In this document: piece by piece, positions 15,961 through 24,156 of the stretch | Layout: the number at the start of each line of letters is the position of its first letter | Position numbering within the stretch: position 1 is the first letter of the stretch | NCBI GenBank assembly: GCA_964352715.1 | Contig: CAYGSU010000004.1 | Span: forward strand, 56,893 to 120,892 | Source of the DNA: JAVKBW01 sp964352715 | GTDB lineage: Bacteria > Pseudomonadota > Alphaproteobacteria > UBA8366 > Aestuariispiraceae | Direction: 5' to 3' | Length of the DNA: 64,000 bases | Program-made: the position numbers and the translations under genes | The notes under the pieces: model-generated | What the model saw: only the letters and a program-made list of their open reading frames with translations | Databases searched by the model: none | Told to the model about the DNA's origin: nothing

Positions 15961-16318
15961 CAGTCAGTTCACACCGGAACCGTGGATCGTGTTATTGAAG
16001 CTCCCAATGAAGCTATTCTCCCACGGTCTGCCGGGGTCGACACAGAGGGCCTCCCCCGATGCCGCGGTTTATGTCCGTTGCGGTGAACCGGCCGGATATC
16101 TTATTGGTATGCTGAAAATTGCAGGCCGGACGCCTGTCCAAGGCCGCTCGCAACACCGAACGATCCCGTAGCCAACACCGACCACTGCAAGGCTGTCTGC
16201 AAGCCCGGCCAGAACGCTGCCGACCCCCGGCAAGAGGCAGACGATCGCCAGCAGCTGGCAGAACCGGGCGCCCAGACTTCAGGTTACTTCGTTTCAGAAA
16301 GCACCATGGCCATGGCGT
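15961..16318. other. Island spacer without a recognisable gene
   Basis: Between the putative enhancer and the permease stop codon no convincing reading frame is seen. Several short frames without good ribosome-binding sites cross the region, and higher GC at 16130-16300 hints at a decayed gene fragment that I cannot identify. Confidence 0.4.
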
Positions 16319-18379
16319 TCACTTCAGCCCCAAAGCCGCCTTACGCCTGTTCGCCCAGGTCCGGATGATCTGATCTGCGGTAAGTGAGATAAAGGCGACG
16401 CAGAGGCCGAGCGTGATCCCTGTGCCCGTACCCTGCGGTTCGGCAATCGCCTTCAAGATGAGCTGGCCGAGATCGATGGTGCCGATAAACGCGCCGATGA
16501 TCACCATCATGAGGGCGAAGTTCACCGTCTGATTGACACCCAGCATGATATGGGGGAATGCGATTGGCAGATCGATCGAAACCAGTCGTTGCCAGCGCGA
16601 AACGCCGCACATCGATCCGGCATCCTGCAGAACAGGTGGCACACTCCTGAGTCCTTCAACGGTGAAGCGTATCGCAGGGACGATTGCATAAACCAGCGAC
16701 GCGATCAGCACGGAGGTGTCGGTGATGCCGAACAGCATCATTACCGGGATAAGGTAGATGAACGAGGGGAACGTCTGAAAGAAGTCACACAGAAGCAGAA
16801 CGCCTTTGCTGGCATTCGAACTTTGCGCGCAGATCGCCCCAATCACGAAGCCGAGGACTCCGGAGACGATAACCGCGAACGTGGCCATGTACATGGTAAT
16901 CAGCGCACGATCCCAGTATTCGGAAAGCGCGATGAACAGAAGAAACCCGCCGACGATCAACGCCGAACGCAGCCCGGCGAGAATATAAGCCACCCCCATG
17001 ACAAGGACAAAGGTCGCGACGACCGGCATTGCGAGATAGGAATCGCGCATCGGCACCAGGACGCTGACAATCAGCCATTCGTTGAATGCCTTCAGCGCGA
17101 AGAAAAAGGTATCCCAGATCCAGTCGACACCGGCCTGCCAGAACGGCGCCGTCGTCAGCCCCTTGTTTTGTGGTACGATGTAAAAGTAGTTGAATCCTTC
17201 CTCGAAGATGAAGGAGCCGATATAGGCAAGTACCGTGCCGGCTGCAAATATCGCCAGACAGATAATCAGCGGGCGATGACGCTCGGCAAATGAAAGATCG
17301 GCAAAGTAGTCGGTCGGCTTGTTCGCCCAGGCGAGCGACATCTTGTCGAACAACACGGCGATCAGCACGATGCAGATGCCGATCTCGAGGCCGGTGCCGA
17401 TCTTCAGCGAATTCAGCGCGATCAACAGGTTGGAGCCCAGTCCCTGGGCGCCGATGAACGACGCGATGACGGTCATTGACAGACACTGCATGACGGCCTG
17501 ATTGACACCGATCAGAACGTCGCGCTTGGCCGTTGGAATAAGTACCCGGAACAGCATTTGAAACTCGTTGCAGCCGCTCATCTTGCCGGCGTCGACGACG
17601 TCGTCCGGAACGTTCTTGAGCCCAAGCAACGTCAACCGCACCATCGACGGCGTGGCAAAGAGGATCGTCACCAGGACTGCGGCATGGTCGCCAACGCCAA
17701 ACAGCACAATGATCGGCACCAGATACGAATAGTGCGGCATCGTCTGCGCGACATTGAGCAGTGGGTTGATGATCCATTCCGCGATCAATCCCTTGTAGGC
17801 CAGCACGCCAACCGTCAGCCCGAGGAAAACCGAGACAGGCCCGGCAATCAGAATAAAAGACAGCGTCTGCATCGATGGCGACCATTGCCCGAATACGGCG
17901 ATGTAAAGACTGGCGATGCAGGCGAGGATCGCCAGACCCCAGCCCTGAAGCCTGTAGCCAAGAACCATCGCCCAGCCGGTAACAACCGTCCAGGGCAATG
18001 CAGGCCAATGAGCCCACGGATTGTCGCGGATGAAATCCCAGCTTGTGATGGCGGCGATGGTCTTTTGTCCGCCCAGAATGAGCTCGCGGACCGCATCGAT
18101 AATAAACAGGAAGATGCCGGCAATTCCTCGGGAAATCTCGCGGAACAAGGGTTTCTGCTCATACTCCTCGATTGTCGGGTCGTAGACCTCGATCGGCAAC
18201 CACTCGAACATCAAGCCGCGCACGAAATCGTTTATCAGACCCGGAATGCTCTTCAGCAGCGGGGGCAACCGCCAAAGATAGTTGTCATCTGCAGGTTGGA
18301 TAAAGGCGCATAGCAAGACAAACACGACCAATAGGATCGCGAACTGCATCAGTTTCAAATATAGCGATGACTGCGGCAT
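16319..18379 (-). CDS. Glycine betaine/proline-type ABC transporter permease, double-length (two fused permease domains)
   Basis: An inner-membrane permease of about 686 residues, roughly twice the length of ProW/OpuAB. Two BPD-type transport domains are present. The first has YSYLVPIIVLFGVGDHAAVL and the EAA-like loop VDAGKMSGCNEFQMLFRVLI. The second has IYLIPVMMLFGITDTSVLIA and LQDAGSMCGVSRWQRLVSID. Both coupling loops contact the ATPase, so one polypeptide can form the complete transmembrane pair. Many hydrophobic segments are visible. The ATG at 18379 is preferred to a TTG at 18424, which would overlap the ATPase gene. It follows the ATPase by 22 bases in the order binding protein - ATPase - permease. 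Substrate: a quaternary ammonium or related solute, by family. Confidence 0.92.
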   Translation of the reverse strand: MPQSSLYLKLMQFAILLVVFVLLCAFIQPADDNYLWRLPPLLKSIPGLINDFVRGLMFEWLPIEVYDPTIEEYEQKPLFREISRGIAGIFLFIIDAVRELILGGQKTIAAITSWDFIRDNPWAHWPALPWTVVTGWAMVLGYRLQGWGLAILACIASLYIAVFGQWSPSMQTLSFILIAGPVSVFLGLTVGVLAYKGLIAEWIINPLLNVAQTMPHYSYLVPIIVLFGVGDHAAVLVTILFATPSMVRLTLLGLKNVPDDVVDAGKMSGCNEFQMLFRVLIPTAKRDVLIGVNQAVMQCLSMTVIASFIGAQGLGSNLLIALNSLKIGTGLEIGICIVLIAVLFDKMSLAWANKPTDYFADLSFAERHRPLIICLAIFAAGTVLAYIGSFIFEEGFNYFYIVPQNKGLTTAPFWQAGVDWIWDTFFFALKAFNEWLIVSVLVPMRDSYLAMPVVATFVLVMGVAYILAGLRSALIVGGFLLFIALSEYWDRALITMYMATFAVIVSGVLGFVIGAICAQSSNASKGVLLLCDFFQTFPSFIYLIPVMMLFGITDTSVLIASLVYAIVPAIRFTVEGLRSVPPVLQDAGSMCGVSRWQRLVSIDLPIAFPHIMLGVNQTVNFALMMVIIGAFIGTIDLGQLILKAIAEPQGTGTGITLGLCVAFISLTADQIIRTWANRRKAALGLK

Positions 18380-18401
18380 GGTCGCCGTACCTGCTTCGTT
18401 G

Positions 18402-19460
18402 TTACGCGTTAACGCTCCGGCCAAACAGAACCTTGATTACATGCGAGGCGTGCAGACTGCCGACGAGATTGTTGTTCTCATCGACGACGCCGACCGCCTT
18501 ATCCGCACCAAGGATCTGTTCCGCGACGGTTTCAATGATGGCATCCCTGGAAACTCTTATCTCGCTAAGTTCTTCGGACGGATTCAAGGCGTCCATAACC
18601 GATTCGATCCTGAGTACCTTTTCCCGTGGCACATCCTGGGTGAATTTTCGGACGTATTCGGTTGCAGGATTCAGAACGATTTTCGACGGCGTATCGAGCT
18701 GTTCGATTATCCCGTCCTTCATGATCGCGATGCGGTCGGCGAGACGCAAAGCTTCGTCGAAATCGTGGGTGACAAACAGGATCGTTTTCCTGAGCGTCGC
18801 CTGAAGCCGCATGAACTCATCCTGCATCTCCTTGCGGATCAGAGGGTCGAGGGCTGAAAACGGCTCGTCAAGGAACCAGATGTCGGGTTCGACGGCGAGC
18901 GACCGGGCTATGCCGACCCGCTGCTGCTGTCCGCCTGAAAGTTCGCGTGGGAAGTAGTTTTCGCGGCCCTGAAGACCAACGAGCTGAGCCATTTGCCGCG
19001 CCCGTTCGACGCTTTCCTTGGTCGTCAGGCCCTTGACCTGCAGTGGAAACGCAATGTTCTCCAGAACCGTCTTGTGCGGCAGCAAGCCGAAGTTCTGAAA
19101 AACCATACCCATCTTGCTGCGCCGGATATCAATGAGTTGCTTGCCGGTCATCGCCGTAAGGTCATGGCCTTCAATGAAGATCTTGCCGCCGGTCGGGTCG
19201 GTCAAGCGCGTGATGCAGCGCAACAGGGTAGATTTGCCGGAGCCCGAAAGCCCCATGATGACCAGAATCTCTCCGGAATGGACATCGAACGTTACGTTGT
19301 TTACGCCGACGATGCACCCGGCGCCCTTCGCGGTGTCAACATCGATGAAGCCGCTACTTCTTCCAAGCAGGCTCTCGGCGTTCTTGCCAAAAATCTTGTA
19401 GACAGCCTCGCACCTGATGACGGGCTGTTTCCCTTCTGATGAAATCTTCTGAGAAGACAT
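18402..19460 (-). CDS. Glycine betaine/proline-type ABC transporter ATP-binding protein (ProV-like)
   Basis: A 352-residue ABC ATPase of the ProV/OpuAA group. Walker A is GLSGSGKS (residues 70-77), Q-loop VFQNFGLLPHKTVLENI, signature LSGGQQQRVGIARSL, Walker B IWFLDEPFSALD and switch His in FVTHDFDEAL. The C-terminal 70 residues (SRDAIIETVAEQILGADKAV and VVDENNNLVGSLHASHVIKV) form a CBS-like domain, as in ProV-type osmo-sensing ATPases. An insertion between the N-terminus and Walker A (SSGFIDVDTAKGAGCIVGVN) is also typical of ProV. It lies between the binding-protein and permease genes. Confidence 0.93.
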   Translation of the reverse strand: MSSQKISSEGKQPVIRCEAVYKIFGKNAESLLGRSSGFIDVDTAKGAGCIVGVNNVTFDVHSGEILVIMGLSGSGKSTLLRCITRLTDPTGGKIFIEGHDLTAMTGKQLIDIRRSKMGMVFQNFGLLPHKTVLENIAFPLQVKGLTTKESVERARQMAQLVGLQGRENYFPRELSGGQQQRVGIARSLAVEPDIWFLDEPFSALDPLIRKEMQDEFMRLQATLRKTILFVTHDFDEALRLADRIAIMKDGIIEQLDTPSKIVLNPATEYVRKFTQDVPREKVLRIESVMDALNPSEELSEIRVSRDAIIETVAEQILGADKAVGVVDENNNLVGSLHASHVIKVLFGRSVNA

Positions 19461-19580
19461 GGCGTGCCCCCGATCAAAATCCCGTTCTAGGCGACCGGTT
19501 AACGGTCAGGCTCGCATTGCGAGAAATCCGAGTCAATGTTCGACTTCCGGGTCAAACGAAATCCGATCCGAAAAGAAGAG

Positions 19581-19610
19581 CGGTTCCCCTCAAAATCTTG
19601 AGGGGAACCG
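19581..19610 (-). terminator. Strong intercistronic stem-loop between binding-protein and ATPase genes
   Basis: A perfect 13-base-pair inverted repeat (cggttcccctcaa at 19581-19593 and its complement at 19598-19610) has a four-base loop. In the direction of transcription it follows the binding-protein stop by 21 bases and is followed by a pyrimidine-rich CTCTTCTTTTC, not a clean T-run. Such hairpins after binding-protein genes stabilise the upstream mRNA or act as partial terminators, giving excess receptor over membrane components. Confidence 0.75.
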
Positions 19611-19631
19611 GGGTTGAATTCGACAGATGGC

Positions 19632-20615
19632 TTAATTGCTGTCGCCCAGAACCGAGATCGTCCAGGGCTTCCAGACTTCCTCGTTGTCGGCCAGCCACTT
19701 CTTCGCCGCCTCTTCGTGCGTCATTTTTTCAGTGTCAACGAGAGCCGCCATTTCGCCGATCTGCTGCGTGTTGAACGCCAGCTGGGTGAAGGCCCTGTAA
19801 GCATTTGGATGGGACTTCGGCAACTTCCAGTGGGCAGCCTTCTTCAGCCAGCCCTTGGGCGAGCCGCAGCCCGTGGTGTCCATGGTGCCGCCGTCGGCAA
19901 GACGGCAGCCATCGAAATACGGCGGGAAGTCGATGAAAGTGAAGCCTGTCGCATCGGTAAAGTTCGGCGTCCAGTTGAAGATAATCGTGCCACGGCCTTC
20001 CTTCTTGGCCGCTTCTAGTTCGGCCCACAGCGCGTCGGCGCCGCCGCCAAACTTGACGGTCCACAAGTCATCGAGCCCGAGACCCTTGACGCGGTCCGGC
20101 ATGGTATCGCCGTGCCAGCTTTGCGGTCCTTCGAGCCAGCGCCCCTTGCCGCCTGAGTCAGGCGTCACGAAGTTTTTCACACAATCGGGGTTCTTCAGGG
20201 CCTCCCAGTTCGGCAATCCCGGGCACAGATTCTGCTCTATTACCCAGTTTGGCACACCCATTTCTTCAAGGGTAACAGCGGGATGGGAACCGGCGTCGAT
20301 CAACCCGCCCTTTTCCATGGCATTGTAGAAGGAGTTCTGCATTGTCGACTGCCAGACTTCGTGCGTAATCGAGAGGTCGCCGGTGCGAACGGCCTCGAAA
20401 CTGGCCTGAATCTCGACCGGAACATATTCGACATTGTTGCCCATGCTCTCGAAGATGTTGCCGATGACGTAAGCCATGACGATCTGGCTCGACCAACTGT
20501 GGATCGGAATTTTAATCGGTTCGCTGCTGTCGGCAGCAGATGCATTCGCGCCGAATGCGGCAACGCCGCCCAGCAATGCCAAGGCTGCAATGGCATTCTT
20601 TATAGTGGATTTCAT
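19632..20615 (-). CDS. Glycine betaine-type ABC transporter substrate-binding protein (ProX/OpuAC family)
   Basis: A 327-residue periplasmic receptor. The Sec signal starts MKSTIKNAIAALALLGGVAA and is cut near ANASA-AD. The mature part shows OpuAC/ProX features: IHSWSSQIVMAYVIGNIFES, ITHEVWQSTM, KFGGGADALWAELEAAKKEG and FNWTPNF. Trp and Tyr residues of these segments form the aromatic cage for trimethylammonium groups in the family; which ones do so here cannot be shown by eye. The ATG at 20615 has GGGAGA upstream; the longer frame from 20723 is not plausible. First gene of the transporter set, about 220 bases after the DUF1989-GcvT gene. Confidence 0.92.
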   Translation of the reverse strand: MKSTIKNAIAALALLGGVAAFGANASAADSSEPIKIPIHSWSSQIVMAYVIGNIFESMGNNVEYVPVEIQASFEAVRTGDLSITHEVWQSTMQNSFYNAMEKGGLIDAGSHPAVTLEEMGVPNWVIEQNLCPGLPNWEALKNPDCVKNFVTPDSGGKGRWLEGPQSWHGDTMPDRVKGLGLDDLWTVKFGGGADALWAELEAAKKEGRGTIIFNWTPNFTDATGFTFIDFPPYFDGCRLADGGTMDTTGCGSPKGWLKKAAHWKLPKSHPNAYRAFTQLAFNTQQIGEMAALVDTEKMTHEEAAKKWLADNEEVWKPWTISVLGDSN

Positions 20616-20835
20616 TTCTCGTCTCCCTGTTGAGTGGTAATAAACCCTGAACATACAATTGAGAAAACTGATCGACTTACCTCCCCGAAAGACCCCGCCT
20701 CGATCATCCCAGACGTGATCCAACTGCTTCCTCGGCGCCTTGCTTTTTTTTGTTGGAGCACTGCCAAGGCGCCAGGGCAGTACTTCCGTGTCAAACTGTA
20801 GCTCACCTCACCCATGTCACACTCGCGGGCACCGA

Positions 20836-23172
20836 CTAGGACCGCACCCGAGTTCTCTCCGGGTCGTAGAACGGTAGCGATGTAACCGTGGCGGGGAGTC
20901 TTCTTTGGTGTCCGTCCAGTTTTCCGACCTCTACTTCGGTCCCGGGACCGGAAAACTCCGTCGTGAGACGCGCCATCGCTATGCTCTTCTTCAGAATTGG
21001 AGATCGGGTGGCGCTTGTAACGATACCGATCTTTGCGCGACCTACGTAGACGCCGTCTCCGTGTCCGACCAGTTCGTTGCCGGTAAACTCAAGGCCGACC
21101 AGTTGCCTTTGGGGGGCATTCATCCGCTTCTCTATTGCATGCTTGCCAACGAAATCTTCGTCCTTTTTGCGGTCGATCACGAAGCCGATTCCCGCCTCGC
21201 AGGGATCCGTCTGATCGTCGAATTCGTGACCGGCAAAAACCAATCCGGCTTCGATACGCAGCATGTCCAGTGCCGCCATGCCCATGGGCGTCAGACCGTG
21301 GTCTTTGCCAGCCTCCATCAACGCATCCCAAACAACGACCGCGTCCTTGGGATGGCACCAGACTTCATACCCCAACTCGCCCGTATAACCTGTTCGGGAA
21401 ACAATCGCGATTGGTCCGTTGAAATCTCCGACGCGTCCGACGACAAAGCGGAACCGCTTTAGATCTCCCACGGATGTTGCACCCTCCGGAGTCCAGATTG
21501 CGGACGCCACGATGTCACGGCTATTGGGCCCTTGTATGGCGAGGTTGTGAAGTTGATCCGTGGCGGTTTTTACATGGACTCTCAGATCCGATGCCTCTGC
21601 CTTTTCACGCAACCAGATGCCTCCGAGATCATTGCCTCCAATCCATCTGAAATTGTTGGCTCCAAACTTGAACAGCGTCCCGTCGTCGATCATGCCGCCA
21701 CTTTCGTAACACAGTGCGGTATAACCTACTTGGCCGTCCGACATGCGACGGACATCACGGGGCAGTGTACGCTGCAACAGTTCTTCGGCGTCAGGACCGA
21801 GAACCTCATATTTTCTCAATGGCGACAGGTCCATGATCGTCGCTTTTTCCCGGCAAGCGTAGTACTCCTTCACAGCACCGAGATTGTTGAACGCGTTAGG
21901 GACCCAGAACCCGTTATACTCGGAAAAGTTCTTCGTAATAGCAGAGGTCCGGGAATGAAATGCTGTCTCTTGGGTCAACTGGGTATCTGAATCAGGTGTC
22001 ATGCGATAGCCTATTGCTCTGGAGATTTTGTTTTGTGCCGGGTAAACCCGCACATGAATATCCGTGGGGTTCCATCCGTTCGTCGGGTTGACTTCGTCGG
22101 GGCACGCTGAGGAACTACAGACTAGAGATTTACTTGCGCGCACGAGTACATAGTCGCCTGGACGGGTCCACGGCTCGTCGACGTAAAACTGCAGATCGTC
22201 CGTGAAGCCCGTGTTCGAAAACAAATTGATGGCCGGCCAACCTGGGCGAGGCGTTACTCCATATGGTGCAAGAACGGCATTCATATTGTCCGTGCAGTTC
22301 ACATGGCCCGGGTATCCGATATCCTCATAGCCACGTGCGTTGCATGCGAATGCAAAGGTATCGTGACGCCCGACAGTATCTCGCACGACTTCCAGAAGAG
22401 GCTGCAAATCTGGATCGAGGAACTTCGAATGGAGGCCCGGCCCAGGATACGCAGAACCAATATGTGTACGAGTGGCGGTTGAATCGAACGTGCGTTCAAC
22501 GCCTTGCTGAAGCTGCTTCGCGTCAAAGACCAAGAGGTCAGAGCACTGACGACCCGATACATCGATGATCTGGATATATTCCCCCTCTTCCACTTCGTAT
22601 GCTTGCGCAGTACGACGATCAATACGAATATCCAATCGCGGTTCGGCGAGCGGCGCAGGAAGAGGTGTGTCTTCGTTATTTCGTCTCCGAGCCCGTTCTA
22701 TTGTTAGCTCTAGAGCCGTTGGCGGGGTTTGCTGATCCGGCTCCATAGCCTTGCCTGGCGCGGCTACGATACAGGTTACACTCCGCTCCGCGACAAATGA
22801 CTGACTACTGCCTGGGCGTGACGTTCCCCCCATGACCTCGGCCGCCTTCAAGTTCTGCGGATCAACGCCCAGACGACTCAATTCGGCGAGAACAGGCTGG
22901 GCCGCTACGCCGGCATTGCGCAATGTGTCGCACAGCCCTGTGATGGTTTTATCGTTCTTGACGGACAATGCGGCGGCGTCGTCTCGGCCGGATGCATCAA
23001 GAACTGCAATCTCCGCTGTTTGCCCCCCTTCCGGGTCTCGTACCGAAATTCTATCGCCCGCTTCAACCGAAACCCAAATGACGCCTGATCCCGGAACCCT
23101 GTAGCGCTCCATCGACGGCGCGAGCCGCGAAAAGCCGTATTCAATCGATCTTGGTCTGCTAATGAGATTCAT
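20836..23172 (-). CDS. DUF1989 (urea-carboxylase-associated) domain fused to GcvT aminomethyltransferase domain
   Basis: A 778-residue two-enzyme fusion. Residues about 1-160 hold a partial DUF1989-like barrel (YRVPGSGVIWVSVEAGDRIS). Residues about 175-400 hold a full DUF1989 domain, with VSGRQCSDLLVFDA, GYPGHVNCTDNMNAVLAPYG and CSSSACPDEVNPTNGWNPT; His and Cys of these motifs are conserved in urea-carboxylase-associated proteins. Residues about 430-778 form a complete GcvT domain: MDLSPLRKYEVLGPDAEELL, LAIQGPNSRDIVAS, SRTGYTGELGYEVWCHPKDA and GLVFAGHEFDDQTDPCEAG. The start at 23172 has a strong GGGAGA; 23289 is unlikely. A sigma-54 promoter lies about 100 bases upstream. A folate-dependent demethylation coupled to a DUF1989 reaction is inferred; no reaction is established for the fusion. 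Confidence 0.88.
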   Translation of the reverse strand: MNLISRPRSIEYGFSRLAPSMERYRVPGSGVIWVSVEAGDRISVRDPEGGQTAEIAVLDASGRDDAAALSVKNDKTITGLCDTLRNAGVAAQPVLAELSRLGVDPQNLKAAEVMGGTSRPGSSQSFVAERSVTCIVAAPGKAMEPDQQTPPTALELTIERARRRNNEDTPLPAPLAEPRLDIRIDRRTAQAYEVEEGEYIQIIDVSGRQCSDLLVFDAKQLQQGVERTFDSTATRTHIGSAYPGPGLHSKFLDPDLQPLLEVVRDTVGRHDTFAFACNARGYEDIGYPGHVNCTDNMNAVLAPYGVTPRPGWPAINLFSNTGFTDDLQFYVDEPWTRPGDYVLVRASKSLVCSSSACPDEVNPTNGWNPTDIHVRVYPAQNKISRAIGYRMTPDSDTQLTQETAFHSRTSAITKNFSEYNGFWVPNAFNNLGAVKEYYACREKATIMDLSPLRKYEVLGPDAEELLQRTLPRDVRRMSDGQVGYTALCYESGGMIDDGTLFKFGANNFRWIGGNDLGGIWLREKAEASDLRVHVKTATDQLHNLAIQGPNSRDIVASAIWTPEGATSVGDLKRFRFVVGRVGDFNGPIAIVSRTGYTGELGYEVWCHPKDAVVVWDALMEAGKDHGLTPMGMAALDMLRIEAGLVFAGHEFDDQTDPCEAGIGFVIDRKKDEDFVGKHAIEKRMNAPQRQLVGLEFTGNELVGHGDGVYVGRAKIGIVTSATRSPILKKSIAMARLTTEFSGPGTEVEVGKLDGHQRRLPATVTSLPFYDPERTRVRS

Positions 23173-23272
23173 CCGTATCTCCCTCGAAACATATGCCTCG
23201 CGTTGTAGACATTCCCGGAGTCGCGTATTTGTAGGATGCCGATAGCAACACAAACCTTCTTGGCCAAAAATC

Positions 23273-23289
23273 TGCAATTGACATGCCAA
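23273..23289 (-). promoter_or_regulatory. Sigma-54 (-24/-12) promoter for the DUF1989-GcvT operon
   Basis: The minus strand reads TTGGCATG-TCAA-TTGCA. Ten bases separate GG and GC, and the only deviation from TTGGCACG-N4-TTGCW is C to T in the -24 box. The start would be near 23263, about 90 bases before the ATG. The regulator gene lies divergently to the right. Confidence 0.8.
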
Positions 23290-23366
23290 AAGAACTTTTT
23301 CTCGGAACGTGGCGCAGACTCGGCGCTCCAGCGACCGGCGTCACGCTCTGCAATGTGATAGTATAG

Positions 23367-23377
23367 GCAAATTTGCA
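23367..23377. promoter_or_regulatory. Palindromic GCAAATTTGC, second copy of the candidate enhancer site
   Basis: GCAAATTTGCA here matches 11 of the 12 bases of the palindrome at 15949-15960. It lies about 110 bases upstream of the predicted sigma-54 start, the normal enhancer position. A half-site (CTGCAATGTG) lies near 23348. Confidence 0.6.
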
Positions 23378-23399
23378 TATTTTATTGCAGTTTTGAGCA

Positions 23400-24156
23400 C
23401 ATGAAATCTCGCGCCCTCTGTCGTTCAACCCAAGTATGGCGGGGATCGGACCGCTTCGTTTCCTCTGTCATCGGGTCGGGCGCAGGCACATTTTCCCAAT
23501 CCATGCTGCCTCACATGCCGGATGCAATCAGCCCATTGCGGGGATCCTTCGCAGCAACCCGACATCCCGCGCAACTATGATGAATTCGTGGACTATGCTG
23601 CCGGCGCTGTCTTTGCAGACAGTTCGACCCTGTCCTAGAATACGGAGGAACGACAACGGGCAGCGTACTGTCGAACAACAACAGGCAGTGTGCTGACGGA
23701 GAGAAACGCACACCTCCCGTGGCCTGCTCCCGTTGCCGAGAACCCGGAAATCGAATTCGTGCAACAACATCCCAATCCAAAGGAACTGAGGCATTGCCGG
23801 CACGATCACGGCTTATGGTGCCTGCACGAGGGCACTTCAACCAACCGCTATGTGCTGGATAGTCTCGGCATGAGATTTGCTTGTATAGTCAGGAAATCGC
23901 GGTCTTTGGCAGGCTAGAATGGATAGTGGCTTATTGGCATTTACTTCCGGATTGTTCTTCGTTTCCGCCAGTTCGATTTGTTGACAGTCAGGGGGGTCTC
24001 ACTTTGGAAGCCTCAGCAGAGTGCAAATCTAGACTCTGGGCTGGAAATCGATTGCGGTTTCGATCCCGCCATGTGAAAGACCGGAGCCCGGTCGTTTTAT
24101 GTCAAATTGAGTAATAAATCAGCGGTGCGTGAACCCTAAGAGGAGTATGAAGCAGC
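23400..24156. other. Long divergent spacer without a clear gene
   Basis: This is the region between the enhancer and the PAS-protein ATG. No full gene is seen. One plus-strand frame near 23525-23637 reads like coding sequence (PDIPRNYDEFVDYAAGAVFA) but stops at once, and neighbouring frames shift, so a decayed gene is possible. No sigma-54 consensus lies on the plus strand upstream of the regulator genes; their promoter was not identified. Confidence 0.45.

Noticed and set aside
15727..16171. Short frames on both strands in the spacer before the permease
   Set aside because: No family resemblance or ribosome-binding site; one lies across the sigma-54 promoter.
20752..20773. TTGGCAG element and a 9-base inverted repeat (GGCGCCTTG / CAAGGCGCC) upstream of the receptor gene
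   Set aside because: The spacing to a -12 GC is off (AC at that place), and the repeat has a long loop; it may be an RNA structure, but I cannot support a promoter or terminator call.
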